The notes beneath the pieces were generated by a model, which saw nothing but the letters and a program-made list of their open reading frames with translations, ran no database searches and was not told the DNA's origin. The position numbers and the translations under genes are program-made. Positions 11,565 through 25,204 of a DNA stretch of 64,000 nt are shown piece by piece. The stretch spans positions 73,125,986-73,189,985 of the forward strand of contig CM047426.1 of assembly GCA_026168455.1 (NCBI GenBank). The letters are read 5' to 3'. Source of the stretch: Theocolax elegans (taxonomy: Eukaryota; Arthropoda; Insecta; Hymenoptera; Cerocephalidae). Within the stretch, counting starts at the first letter, position 1. The number at the start of each line of letters is the position of its first letter.

Positions 11565-11627
11565 TTTGGCGTCAATTTTTGGACTAAGGGTTGCTCTGTC
11601 AAACCACTGGATGGAATGTTAGAAACT
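11565..11627 (-). other. Mef2: Mef2 5' UTR part of exon 1 with upstream in-frame stop
   Basis: Sixty-three nt between a good acceptor (TTTGTGTTGCAG, AG at 11629-11628) and the ATG. Reading back in frame gives TAA at 11621-11619, so translation cannot start further upstream. The start context GCCAAAATGG is favourable. This exon therefore receives one or more upstream non-coding first exons. Confidence 0.8.
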
Positions 11628-14600
11628 CTGCAACACAAAGACATACAAAAAAATAGATTAGTTCCTTTATTGCATTATGCATATATATATGTTTTTTTTA
11701 TACTCTAAAACACTATTATATTTTTAATTTAATCAAGGTTAACGCGTCGATTTGATTACAAGTCGACACAATCAGGTGGCAACTAAATAATATTATGCGA
11801 ATGCATAAATTAAATTTACAATCGTTCGATCGAGGTATCTCGGTGTCTATACGTTTCGCCTCGATTTTAACGGTATACTCTCAAAAAATTGCCACTTTGC
11901 ATCAGCATTAATTACACTTTGAAGGACGTTTCCGTAAAACGCCTGTCTACCGAGGTACGTTTCGTCGTGGGTACAATGATTCGCAACTATTCTATACCTG
12001 TATAGCAAAGTTTTCGAATAGTAACGCGATTGGATTGATCAAGTCGGTTAATAATTATTTGCAATGCGTTCTCCGTGAGCGTTGTTTCCGTTCGAACCGT
12101 CCGAAGGAGAAGCGATGTTTTATGTCTTTCGAGAAAAAATCGGTCAATCGAAATGCAAGGATTTCTTTGCAACCTTAAAATTGTGAAAACTGTAGAAAAA
12201 AGTGACATTGGGGTTTCCCCGATTGTTCGGTCTCTCTCTCGAATTCCAATGGTAAACGAGCGAGGATTCGCGAGTAAAGCTTGCGGGACCGGTACACAGA
12301 TCGAGAAGATTGGTCGACAATTTATTTTAATAGACGATTCGCGTGTCAAGGAAAAGAGACGTACAAAACATATGATGTATTTACGTATACGCAGAAAGAC
12401 GAGCCGATGGAAACGGAAACGACTCTAGGCACTTGCGACTATACGCAACGAGTATTAGGCTTTATTTTCTGGCCGACCTTCGACCGACGACGATACCGGC
12501 TATTCCGTGCACGTTCTTTCCCTCTCTCCCTCTCTTTCTCTCTTCCTCTCTTTCTCTCTTCTTCTCTGCCCTCCCCCCTCTGTCCCCGGCTGTTTCGAGA
12601 AAAACCAGATTTTTGCGAATTATCGTGACGGTGGGTTGGCTTACCAAATGTTCGCCGTGTGCTCGAAAGGATCGTTTGGGTATGCCCAACAGTTTGAAGC
12701 ACCGAGTGCTCTTTCTTATTTTGACAGCGGCTAACTTCTATTGTTATTTTTGTTAGGACGAGTTTCATTTTAATACAATAATTAAGTTACCAACCGTCAA
12801 CATTTTTTTTTTTACTTCAAACATCTAGAAGTTATCAGAATCATTCTCTATTTAATTATTCCAATTTTTCAATATTATATATAATACTTATAGAAAATAT
12901 ACCAACAATAATACAAAACTGCATAGTACTAATTTACTTTAATAATTTGTAGATGGAACACTAACGGACCACTCGTCGATTCACTTCCATTAGCTAAACA
13001 TAATACGCATTTTTAAACTTGAAAAAAACAAAAATAATAATATTTACATTTGAACCGCATGGAATATGATAATTCTCTAGATTTTAATCAGGTTCAATGC
13101 TACACAATTCGAATAAGGTCGTCATTTTTTTAACATTCTACCACGTTTTCTATCAGTGAAAAAATAAAACCTGTCTCAAATAGTTAAAAAGTACAATTTT
13201 TTATGTTCGTGATTACGCAGACAAGACTAGATTTTTATCTATAACCTTTGTAATTTCAACAAATTTCGAAAAACATCGTTGGCACGTTATTGCACCTGTT
13301 AAATTCACTACGTGTGCAATATGTTTATGATAATACGACGAGTCAGTATACGCTGCTAACTAGAGATTTATTATACATTAATCGAAATCAAACAAAAAAT
13401 GAATAGATCTGCCGTATATCACGGGCTTACAATTCATCAGAGTTGATTATTTTTTTTTAAACGCAAATCATTTACAAAACCTTGATTTTATTAGTTTGTT
13501 GGTTTTTGAAGGAAAAAAAAGCACTAAGAAACGAAAGAAAATAATAGTAATATGTACCCGTATGGACGTAAACAATGAGCAATCCCTTTACGAGAGTTAG
13601 ATGCCTGCGTACGTGTGCGTGTGTACATTATATCCCGTATATAAGCACACCGATATATCGGGTCAATTAGCACACCGTTATTTCAATTAGCACTATCTCT
13701 TTTCGTTTGTCGAGTATGCTATATAGACTCGTTAAAAGAAAATTAATGCCACTCCCTGCGCGTATGTGTGGTTAATTCACTCGGAGCTTTAATTCCGCCT
13801 CGGGAAAACCACGTATCTCGGACCTCTGGTGCGCCTTTCGTCCTCGCTTTACTTAGTCGTTTGAATTCCTCGCCTTTCCCGCGACTTTCCTTCTTTGACA
13901 CGTATACAATCTCTTGTTACTCGACGCTATCGTTTGCAAGCTCCATTCAATTTGGTTTCACGTTTGTTCTCTCGCGAAAATCTAATTTGAAATTTGTAAT
14001 TACGTCGATGTGGAATAATAATAACGATTTTCGAAGAGGTAGGGAAAGAAGTAAACGATGTTAGTTACGTAACGCACGGCGTGAACCTAGTGTATAAGAA
14101 AACACAGAAAAGCGTAAAGTCGTATTGGGTCAATAGTTAAGGTACACAGTAGTTGCGTCACCTATCTTTTATTTACTTTTATCGTTCGGCGACACGCGAA
14201 ATACCTCGAGTTACCTACACGTGAAGCTGCCAACAAAAATGTATTATCAATTTGATTCTCCGCAAAAACCTCGCTTCAACCCGTTGCACCAGCTAAATTC
14301 GCCGATCTTGTTTATTATTTTCTTCAAATTTATTTAAAATGTACGCAACGCATTATCATACTTTCCTTTCGACTAGAAATTTACTCTTTGAAAAAGCAAT
14401 GATTCGATTGTGTAGGCGTACCTTGAAAAAAAGCAAAGCAATCGAGAGAAAATAAAATTGTTATTTGATTGGATTTTTGTTTCGGTATAGATTTCGTAAT
14501 TTACTTTGATACGATGCAACATATCGAAAATGGAAAATGAAAAAGAGTTGTCGAAACATTCAATTTTCTTGATAGCCGCGCAATTTTGTAGATATTTTTT

Positions 14601-17600
14601 TTTATTCTTTGTTCATCCGAAAGCGCGCGTAAAACCACTAAAAATCATTTTCCGCCTGATAATAAAATCCCCGAATCGATATTCTATACTTTCGATTAAC
14701 TAAAGAATACACCGCACACGTGCGCATGCACAAATACTCTATTTTACTAAATAATATTTTGACAAACGCGAGATTAATTTGTTGGTCGGGGGTTGTATGT
14801 TTAAGAAAACCGGGTAATTAAGAATAAACAAAACAAATAAATACAATGATTAAGAAATAAATATATGTATATATACGTCTACCGACGCACGCACACATGC
14901 GCGCACACGTATACGTGTGTGTTTCATTTTAAATTTCCGCGGTATATCTATTTGCATCGACGAGGTCTATTATTATTTCAGAGATACGTTATTTTCGCGC
15001 TATAATGAAACTTCTCGAGCTATTAATAATTAACCGTGCACTTAACCCGCGACATTCTCTATTACAATTCTCAATGTTACCTTCTTCTTTTCTTTTTTTC
15101 GTCTTTGTTTACCAAACAATAGGAATAACGTTCAGCTATGAAAGAGCTTAGCGTCATTGTACAATAATAAATTACTCAGTCTCGGATATTATAAATCAAA
15201 TTCCAAGCTACTGAAATTTCTGCGTTGGTTAAGAAAGAAAAGTAACATAAAACAAGTGTATACGTACACCTTAAAACAAAGATCGATCGTTTCGAAATAT
15301 CGATGCCACTGAGGGGTAGAGAGAGAGAAAATAATAATCCGAGTGCAGTCGAGAGAGCGGATAACGCGCAATGGAAAAATATATATGCGTAGAGTTAGAG
15401 GAAAGCGATGCGCGCGTACATGTCAACTCTGTCGATAACATTCGTGATGATGGCATATAGCGGAAAGGTATATAACGCGCCGTACGACGAGAGAGAAAGT
15501 GAACGAGAGAAGGTGGTGTACTGGTGTGTATACCCTGTATAGCCCGGTGTAGAGCTAAAGACTGGGAGGAGAAATTGCTCGAGTACACGTGTGCAGCTAC
15601 CTCTTTGCATATTTTAGTAACTACGAGGATATATACTAAATTTTACTGCCTCGTTGTTGCTAATATTACGATAAAAAACGTATAAATGTAACTCGATTTT
15701 ATATTTATATACGCGGGTTAATGCCGAGCAAGATCACGCGTTTTTATTTCTTTCTTTACCGTCACTCTCTTCTCCGCCTCGATTATCAATTTTATTTTTC
15801 AAGCAAAATTTAACTTTTTTCATTCTAATTCAAATCGTCAACGAATACACACTAGTTTAGCTCTACAAATGCACGACTACCGGTGAAATGATTTTACGAA
15901 GTGATGAAAAGAAAGGCAGAGTTATATCGAAGACGTACATCTGGTTCACGGTGCAGTACATATTTATAAAGAAACAACGTTTGTGAGACGGCGTTAAATG
16001 TTTTATAAACTTAATTAAATGTAACTAAACCTTAAAAATAAGCGCGTACGCGATTGAATTATTCGATGAATTTGAATAATTTCTTGGCTGTTAAAAAATG
16101 TAAAAGATTCGGGTAAAAGAAAAAAAGAAGAATTAGTACACCTATACGTAATGTATTCGTATATACGACGCGCTATAATTATAAGCCAAATGTACTAAAT
16201 TTGATCAGACACTCCCATAATAGATTCGATTCGAGCTAAAAAACATTCCAAATCTAAGTATTTACACATATAAAGTATAATATAAATGTACGTATATCGT
16301 TGTACACAAACGACGCCTAATTTCCGGATCGAAAGAAAAAAGTTTGTAAAGTTGTCTGTGTGAAATTGTACATTGGTCGGTCATTTAGATTCGAATTTCG
16401 CCCGATTAAGCTATAAGTACAAGGTATAGGAAAATTTTGCACACCTGGAAATAAAAGAAAGACGTACGATAGAAAAAAAAGCAAGAGACATCGTCGAGGG
16501 TCGAGGCTCGAGGGTGGTGGTGGATACGGAGGGTAGGAGAGGCGAGGTAGACGGAGAGTAACGAGTGGAAAAGGCAGGTAGCGACGTCCCGATCGAATTC
16601 GGTTTATTATACAAGAGTGTGCCTAGCTCTCTCTCTCGCGGGGGGTCAGCGACCAGCGCACTGACCTATACACCTTACACCTTGATCGAATTCCCGATCG
16701 GCTCCGAGCCTGTCGGACGAGCCGCGTACGAAAAAGCAAAGAAAAAACAAAACCTCGCCTCTCTCTCTCTCTCTTTCAGGCAAGCAACATTGTCTCGTAC
16801 GCCAAAACGTTCGGTAAAGAGGCCGTCCAAATCGTGCGATCGTCCTACGATAGAAGGTTGCTTCGTAAGTTCGGTACACGTGATGCATTTTCACTCGTCT
16901 CTTTGTCTACATCTTTTATGCTCATCATTTTTTATATTTCAGTTCTGCGTTCGTCATCGATGCATTCTTGATACTTTACGCGTACCAGCACAGTAGGTCT
17001 AAGATGCAAGATACATCGTATTTGTCACGAACTAAGCGATAGCTTTTTGTAAAAAATATAAAATTTATAAAAAAAATCGTTTTAGAAGTAACGTGTTTGT
17101 TGACAGCATTAAACATTTTCACCCAGAAACTACATAAAAATATATTGTTCAGCAATTATGGAAAATGTATAAAACGACACATAGTAGTAAGAGTATTCGA
17201 TTGATGTTGATAAAAAGTAGGTATTTAATCAAGCAGCTTATCGAATAATATAATTTAAAAAAAGTGATTTAAAGGGAATACTCCGTCTAGCGTGTGGCGT
17301 ACGAATGTTTTGGAAATGATAAAAGAGCAAGGGAGGAAGAGAAAAAAAAGAGGAGCGGCTCGGTTGCGAGATAAGCGAATTTCACGGTTTCTTTTTGTAC
17401 GGGGCGGGTGTGCCGTGTCTCCACCCTGTTGCATTCGCCCCCGTGTACCCACAGAGCGTTAGGCGCGCGCGCGCACATCAAAGTCGCGCGCTCGGCTTCA
17501 AGAGAGACCGGGGAAACGAGCTTGCGGGGTTGCACTCGCACAGGTTCAACGGCCACCCGATCGAACGAACCGAAAGCGCTCGCACTTCCGCCCCAGGGGC

Positions 17601-19523
17601 TCCTGCTCCTCCTAAGCTCTCAATGTTTTTCCCTGCTGCTGCTGCTGCACCCGCCTAATGCTTCTCCTTCCTCTTTTTTTCCTTTGCTCTCGAAAGATAA
17701 ATTAGATAGACGAGCCGACGGTCCGCGCGGCTAGACCCGAGCGCGCGCGCGCGTTTTCACGGCTCTGCTTTGCCTCTTAATTGCTTCAGATATATGTATC
17801 GCGATTATCTATATGAACAATACTCCTCGCTTTTACGATTTATTTCCTTGTATCTTTCTGATTATACTACTGATAATCTAAAATCAATCATATTTCAGTG
17901 CATTTATTATATTAATTGGTATTATCATGTAATTAGTTAGTAAAACGATCTTCGAGATATATATACAAGTATCTGTACTATGATACGACAATGATGATTT
18001 TTTTACGCTGCATCGCGTCAATTCATAATATCTAGAGTTGGGTTGCTCTTCTTTTTTCAAGCAGTTTACATACGAAAATAATGAACTTTAGTTCACGCTT
18101 CTGGTAATTAGATTTAATTTATTATTACATGCTTCATTCGAATAAATTTTAAGAGCTATAGCAATTTGATGTCGTATCATACCCAAATTTCGATCAATTA
18201 ATTTCAACAAATTCGGATCGTACATTATCTCTATATGTACATCTATATGTTAATAATAAATGTAATGTTTCCATATAATATATGGATTTTTTTCTTGATC
18301 ATATCTAATATACCCAAAATAATTTATTATAATAATTATTATTATTATCATTATTCTTATTATTTGTATTATAAAATAGTCAATAATTATACAATGATCA
18401 GTAATTAGATATGATACGGTACCAAAGCTAACTAAAATAAAATATATTTTTCTAAGCTGCAAGCGCGTTAACTCCTGCATAAGTTTTATCAATTATATAC
18501 AATTTAGCGTGACTCTCTACGTTCTTGTACCGTAGCAAGTAATTTGGAATTATATGGTAGATACCATATACGCATGTTTTTAACGCAAGATAGATGCAAA
18601 AAAGTTAGTTAAGAAGTTGCGGGAATTTAAACAAAGTTATGCCTCTCGGATCGTCAATGAAAGAACTCGAAATAAAAAGACGAAACGACAAAGTGCAGAA
18701 GCTGTAGAAGAGAAGGAGAAGGCGAGAAAAATAAAAAGACTGGATGAGGGAGCGCAACAGTAGCGCAGCAAGAGCAGCGGGCAATAAGAGGAGAATGAGT
18801 GAGAGAGAGAGAGAAAAAAAAAACAGTCAAGAGCTGCTACAAAGGAAAGCCCTCGCGGCGCGAAACCCGAGCGCGGCGGAACGAACGGGCGAGCCAAGCT
18901 GGACCAGGGCCAAGTCGCGCGCGGGAGACGGAAGGCCAAGAGACGCCAAATTTTTTGGCGGCTCGTCCGCGCTCGACGTCGCAAACACGCCGGAGACGCA
19001 CCGGAAGCCTCGGTTCTCGGCAACTTCACCGAGCTTTTCCATACTCTCTTGCGAGAACCGAGCTTTCGATCCAGCGAATTTTACTTTCGTAGTTTAGTTG
19101 TTGGATACTATAGGTAACTATCGTTTAGCCAATCAAATCGAACAGAAACTGGTAGGCACAACTTGATGGATTCGTTGCACTTTGAAATAACTTTGCATTT
19201 AAATTTGATGAATGAACGTTGCGTTCTGCAGCGTTTGTAAAATATTTAAATAAAAATCTATTTCGGAGTGAAACAATATGCAATTACTAGGTTTACGCTT
19301 TGTTTAAATAGAGTACGGGTATATATGTTTAGTCGCTAATAATAAAATATAAAGAGGTAATAACGCGAGGGAGGATTGCGCTTCGGAGACTGGAGGGAGA
19401 GGATCGCGCGAACGCACTCGTCCGTGTGGATGAAATAGAATTTGAATGAAAATGTTGAATGAAACGAACGAAAGGGAGATCGATAGAGGAGAGGAGAGTC
19501 GAGGGGGAGGCAAGGCAACTCAC
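11628..19523. other. Mef2 5' intron, proximal part
   Basis: Mostly AT-rich, no supported coding region. It contains a CT-rich tract at about 12510-12590, a minus-strand donor-like site near 12644 (TTTG/GTAAGC), the alternating purine-pyrimidine tract at 14885-14922, an exon-like plus-strand stretch at 16781-16864, and two GC-rich islands at about 17.38-17.76 kb and 18.84-19.03 kb. An AT-only stretch with TTATTA repeats lies at 18.28-18.38 kb. Confidence 0.7.
14885..14922. repeat. 38-nt perfect alternating purine-pyrimidine tract (Z-DNA candidate)
   Basis: Every step from 14885 to 14922 alternates purine and pyrimidine, made of CA, CG and TA steps. It includes the palindrome CACACGTATACGTGTG near its right end. 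Such tracts favour Z-DNA under negative supercoiling. Confidence 0.8.
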
Positions 19524-19720
19524 CGGGAGGGCTCCGTGGTGCATGTCAGCTGAGCGGGCTCCGGTCCAGTGCATCGGTTGACTCGAGTCACGAATAATCA
19601 CGAATAATCACGATTGATCACGAGTATTCACGAATAATCACGAGTCACGAGTCACGAGTCACGTCATCCTCACTGTCACGTCGGGACGACTATCGGTTAG
19701 TCCGCGACATCGGCTCGACC
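19524..19720 (-). other. Mef2: Candidate proximal 5' UTR first exon of Mef2 (5' end unknown)
   Basis: On the minus strand GAGCCCTCCCG is followed by a consensus GTGAGTTGCC donor (GT at 19523-19522), at the edge of a GC-rich island reaching about 20.8 kb. No long MEF2-like frame is present, so it would be a non-coding leader spliced to 11627, about 7.9 kb downstream. The leader would include the 19588-19663 tandem repeat. The transcription start is not resolved; it probably lies somewhere between 19.7 and 20.45 kb. The 3' boundary is supported by sequence, the assignment to Mef2 is inference. Confidence 0.5.
19588..19663. repeat. Short tandem repeat in candidate Mef2 leader: 10-mer then 7-mer units
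   Basis: Units related to ATCACGAATA and TCACGAGTAT repeat five or six times, then GAGTCAC or CACGAGT repeats three or four times. If the 19524 exon is real, the repeat is transcribed in its 5' UTR. Confidence 0.85.
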
Positions 19721-20479
19721 GGAAGCGCACGTTCGCCGGCGCTTGACCTTCGCGGCTTCCTCTGCCGATGCTCGGTGCGTTAGCTCGTTGGTTGGCTGCT
19801 CGGTGAACGCCGACTCGCGGCTATCGGTCACTCCGATCCCCTCACTGGTTTGGCACTCGAGACACTTTGCTGGTCCCCCAACAGACCCACAGGGGAGCGA
19901 GCGGCCGGGGGTTGTATAAAAATCGGTAAAAAAACAATCGAGTCTCTGGGAAAAAGTTACACTGGCAGTGTAGCCGAGGTTGCGGTGACTAGAGTTCGAG
20001 GACGAGTTGCGATTGACTAGAGTACACAGCTGCAGTATCGGGGCTCTCGAACCTCTCGGAGCGCGGCTTCTCTCTCGCTCTCTTTCGGTGCTTCTGTGTT
20101 GAACTCGGTTTCTTAAAATACGTGCGCGCTGATCGTCGAGAGTGTGCCGAGCCCGGCGCTGGTTGCGCGCGCACCACTACCGTATACCCAGCACCGAGCG
20201 AATGAGAGAGTGAGAGAGTCGAAGCGAAGACCGGAGCGAGAGCGAGAGCGAGCGCGAGGGCGCACGCATCGGCTACAGCACACAACTTTTCAGCCGGCGG
20301 CGGCGCGTAGGTATATTCAAATTTAGAAAGATGCGTGCACTCGGCCGCGGTCGGGCTTGAAATAAAGATTCGAGGAGGCGCTCGCGAGGAGCGGGCTGCG
20401 GGTTGCGGGAGCCGCACCGGGAGTGCAAGCAAGAGGGAGCGAGAGGGAGCGAGACGGAGAGAGAGCGGGAGGCCAGCTC

Positions 20480-20505
20480 ATTGGTCGATAACGCCGCTGA
20501 CGTCA
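20480..20505 (-). promoter_or_regulatory. CCAAT box and CRE (TGACGTCA) of the candidate proximal promoter
   Basis: ATTGG at 20480-20484 is a CCAAT box on the minus strand and a perfect palindromic CRE lies at 20498-20505. They sit upstream, in minus-strand terms, of the GC-rich stretch ending in the 19524 donor. The spacing suits a promoter starting near 20.4 kb. No TATA box is obvious on the minus strand here. The TATAAAAA at 19915 faces the plus strand. Confidence 0.45.
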
Positions 20506-20680
20506 GGAGCTGAGTGGCCTATCAAGCGAGAGCTTCGGAGCCCTCGGGGCAGCCGCGCACGCGGCTTGCACTCGGCGCGGGTGCCGTTCCTCGCTTCCTC
20601 GCTCTCTCGCTTCCTCGAGGGCACGCACGCGCACCGCTCACCGAGACCGCGACCAGTTACCCCCTTTGCCTCGTGCCTGC

Positions 20681-20740
20681 CTCCCTCCGACTCCCTCCGT
20701 CTTCCTCCGTCTCCCTCCGTCTCCCTCCGTCTACCTCCTC
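20681..20740. repeat. Decamer tandem repeat, CTCCCTCCGT, six units
   Basis: Six consecutive decamers with 0 to 3 differences from CTCCCTCCGT. The plus strand is purely pyrimidine except for one G and an occasional A per unit. It lies at the right edge of the 19.5-20.8 kb GC-rich island. Confidence 0.9.
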
Positions 20741-23700
20741 CCCCCTCGTCCTACCCGAGTGACGGAGCGACGATATCGACGACACTGGACACTTGGAATT
20801 CATCGTTGATATTAGGCTTGTGCATCTCGAGCCCCAAGTTTGCTTGACTTTCTTATTTTTTTCCTCCTTCTCTGAACCAGCTAGTCCCCGATTTATTACA
20901 AAATTTCCGGATAAAGCTCGATGAACGATTATCCTTTTATCTTACTTCGTTTTCCTTTGGTACGGCTGCATCCTACGTAAACTCACTCGGTGATTTTATA
21001 AACTCTTACTTTTCCGCTCACCTTACTTTCCTTTTTCTTTCCTTTTCTCCGCTCCCTCGAGCTTTCGCTCATTCCATTATTTTCTTCTATTCTCTTTCGC
21101 TTGCGGATACTTGGTTATTATACTCTTATACCAATAGTTCCGTTATCTTCTGCCCTTTAGTTTCACTTTCTTACGCTTCTCCACCCGATAAAACTTTGTT
21201 CTTTACTTTTTATTCTTTTTCCTCCATAGACGGTCTACTCTGCACTCTCTTATATCGATAAAAACGCACCAATTCCTTCACGAGATTTATTCGAGCAGGA
21301 AGATCACATTTTTATTATTTTATCATCGTTCTCGAAAATTTGAGTACTTGTAGCAATATAATTAGTAATGCGATAATTGCTATTTAAGAAGAACACACTG
21401 TTAATCATATATGTACACAAAATTACAATAACTATCATTTTTAAGTAAAGTGGTAAAAACAAGCTTTATTTCATATACTTCCATTCGTTATACATCTAAG
21501 CTATGCAGGGTGCAGATGCATTAAAACTTCAAAATTTGAAGTTATATCTATTTTCATTTTTAGTACCAGTTTGTATGCCAATCGGTTGGGTACGCATACG
21601 AAGCACACTTAAATTAACAAATAGACAAAGTTTCAGCGGAATTCTGAGAAATTCGAATCTCTATTAAACAGCTTAATACATATATAATAATTTTATTTAT
21701 TCGGATACTTTGTATAAACAAAAAAGCAGTGAGCGAATAAATAACTGTATTACATTTATTAATACAATAAAATTTGCAATTTTATCATTGAAAGTACTCT
21801 GAAAGTGCCAATTGATACCGCAAAAAAAGTAACTTTTTCAATCGATGTCGCGAGATCTAGTGCAATTCTATAAAATTTAATTTCCCAAAATAATTCTTTC
21901 GTCGGAATATTTTCATAAATGAAACCTTTTTACAGTGATAAACAGCAATAGAAGAAACGAAGCATCAAATGTATACGGTATCGAAATAATTAATTTATTA
22001 ATTGCAATCAAATCGAATGTTACAATTTGCAATAAAGTTAATAAACAAGAGCGCTGCGGAAACCGATAAATAATTAATTAATCGAGTTATACGCGTAGGT
22101 GTACATTTGAATGATTATAATAATTTTGTTGAAAGGTTGCATTTACTAATCGTAATTGTAGTACATAAAATCGATCGACCGAAAATGCTTGTGACCTGCG
22201 TTAAATATAAAAGTTACCTACATCTACTGTATTTTTGCGTTATTTGTACAAAAGTAAATGAAAACTTATCGTTTGAAATAAATCATATGTGCACAACACA
22301 ATGCGTTACGTATAATTATTTTGAATTCTCGATGTTTGGTGATGAAAGCTGGGAGAAAAAAAAAGTAATAATATTGACGAGATTGTGGTACAAAAATCGT
22401 TAGCCCGTGCATCGGTTAACGAATATCCGTAAAGGCATTAAGAAATCGGCGTGAAAAGGAAGCGAAGCCGTGCGGAGTAAAAGTCGGTTGGTCGGTTCGA
22501 AGCACGACTGGAGGGGCTGACGCGGGTTGCTGGCCATGTGTGATCACCTCGGCAGTGCGCCTCGCTTTTTCCCTCCGGGAGGTTTTTCTCCTCTTCTCTT
22601 GCTTCTTGGCTCTCACTGGCCTCCCGCAACAACTATCAACTCGTACGCCACCCCCTCGATCGCTTCTTCACTTTTTTCTCCTTCGTTCTTTAGTTTGCTT
22701 TTTGTTTTTTTTACGTTACCCTCGCTCGCGCGCATCCAAATTTCAACTCGCCTCGTATAGATATGTATCGTAGGAAATCTCGAGAGATTTATTATCTGTC
22801 CGAAACTATGTTTCTTCTTTTTTTTACAGTGACACGAATTCTATACTTTATATTTTTTTTTAATTTTCAATTAATTAATTTATGTGCTTTAATTAAAAGA
22901 GGATGGATGCCCAAATGTATGGGAACGTCCAGAAACGTGTGAATCATATATCATTTATGTACTTTTAATTGTAATATTTAATTGTAAAAAAAATTGGAGA
23001 AACAAAGGAAAAACGCAGAATTAACGGTTAGTTTCGTGTTTAACATTGAATATCTATATACACACACAAATTTTCTATACACATATAGATATACCTCTAA
23101 TGTATTTCATAGGCATTCTTCTTTTTGTTAAATTATTCAACGCATCTTTTATTAAAGTAATTATTAAAAAAATGTTGTACGTTGTAAATATTACATTACA
23201 TTGTTGTAGTAATGTGTTCTTATGAATATATATATGAAAAAGCGTTTTTTTTTATTTTACGAGTGAGAGCTTTTATCAATATCAAAATTACAATTGATAA
23301 TTATATGTTTTAAAAAGTCTTACGAACACGATAATATTCGATAATTTGACGTTTATCATTGTATTGGCAAGTAATGTGTAAGTTGCACAGTTAAATAAAG
23401 AATATTTGAACGCAAAGTATACTTATTTATCAGAATGGAAAGTATGATTAATTAATTCGCTCTAAGTTGACGGAGATCTATAAGACGTTCACGTGTTCTT
23501 GAAAATAATCGAATATTAGGGCTCGCCAATCCGACGTATTCGAGAAACCACGTATAGTTGTATGTTAATTCGACGAAGGAAAAGTAACGCAAAGAACCGC
23601 GATGTCGCGATAAGACGTAGAACAAAAGAGAGAGGAAAGCTATAGTGAAACAAAGTTTGAAAAGCGTGAGTAAAATGAAAAAAAAATTCAATCTTGCTGG

Positions 23701-25204
23701 TAAGAGATAAAAAGAAGATGAGCAACTAAATAATTACTGTACGACGGAGGACGAAAGAAAAACAAACCGAGAGGGGTTGAGAAGCTCGCGGTATGTCTTA
23801 GTTACGGAAAAAAAAGAAGGTAGGAGCGCTCACGCGCGCGCGAAGGACGCCTCGAAATAATAAACTCGTCGACTGTACTCCCCTAACGATAAAGAAGAAG
23901 GAAGGCTTTGGCTGTCCGCGTTCACTCGGTCGGGTATATATGCGTCGAAGACTGAAAAAACAAAGCTATGCAAATAATTGGTGAAAGCCTCGGGCTTTGT
24001 TTCGAACCGCGCTCCCTGTAAGTTGTGTATGTGTATGTGTTTGTTAATTTGGTGGAATCGACGCTCGACTCGAGGTGAAGGCGAAAAGAAATTACGTAAG
24101 CGTATGATTGATCGTTCGCGATTTCTGGACAGTCGAAGCTACCCGATTATTCTTACTGGAGTGCTATGTAGTAAGCTCGCACATATAGATATAGGAAGCT
24201 GCGTTGAAATTGTATTGTGGAAAACGTCGTATACACGGAATCGCAATAACCAATGCAAAGTGTACCGTTTACGCGATAACGCAATTGCATTATTTATTTT
24301 TCACTCTACGTGGCAGACATAATATCGTGGATCGTACGAAATGAGAGAATCAGAATAGTATACCGTAAGTTAACGTTCCTCACAATATTTAATATCATTT
24401 ATTTGTCGTGAAGTCAATGACATTCACTGTTCATTGGTAAATTGTTATCAACACACCCAAGAAAGACAAAATTCCACTCCGTCAATAATGTAAATAATAG
24501 ATTTTAACTTTTTTAACAGTAAAGCAAAGTTGCGTTAATTTATTTTTTTTTTTAAATTCACATTATTGGACAGATAAACCATGCATTATTACTCCGCGAA
24601 TGTGTCGTTTCAATCAATATTTCATGAAACGTGATACGTCGAACTAACCGCATTAAGATTACAAATTAAAATGTACATGCAATGTTTTTTTCTGTATACC
24701 AAAATCTGAATCGTTGCAAACTTAGATTTGATACAACAGTGATATATAAGTGAACGCGTAACAGTGTCTCGTGGTATTTATACGCCTATCCATGCTTTAT
24801 TCAGTAATACGAAAGTGTTAAAAAAAGATAAGAAATAAATAAACACGTAAATACGTAAGCAAATACCTTTTTTTGTTCAATAACGTTATCATTCATTTCT
24901 CGAAGAGTACTTATATATACGATGTTGTTGCTAACTTGACACTAAAATATAACTTTTAATATTTCTCTGGTCAAATATTCTCTTAATCATAGAGTATGAA
25001 TGCGAAATACCGGAACATTCTGATATACCCACAAGTTTTAACGATTTGCAGCGTTCTCTAGCGAGAATTTTCAATTGACTGTAAATATTTTGATTCGTCG
25101 GAACACGAATATGTTCGAATGCACCGCACGCGTAATAAAACGAAAGGACGGCTACAATTGAAAAACTAAATAATTTTTGCTCGAAAGTCGTTTTGACGAT
25201 TCAC
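20741..25204. other. AT-rich intron or upstream sequence
   Basis: Pyrimidine-rich until about 21.25 kb, then AT-rich. One GC-rich island lies at about 22.44-22.74 kb and a smaller one at about 23.75-24.1 kb. A 17-nt palindrome (ACTTCAAAATTTGAAGT) lies near 21526. Frames of up to 114 codons here have no recognisable domains. Confidence 0.65.

Noticed and set aside
12560..12760. Minus-strand donor-like CATTTG/GTAAGC near 12644 as another Mef2 leader exon
   Set aside because: No promoter elements or acceptor nearby and only moderate donor strength; left uncalled.
16942..17036. Transmembrane-like plus-strand peptide AFVIDAFLILYAYQH as a small membrane protein
   Set aside because: T-rich DNA often yields hydrophobic frames, there is no start codon, and it is out of phase with the preceding exon-like segment; kept only as part of a low-interest finding.
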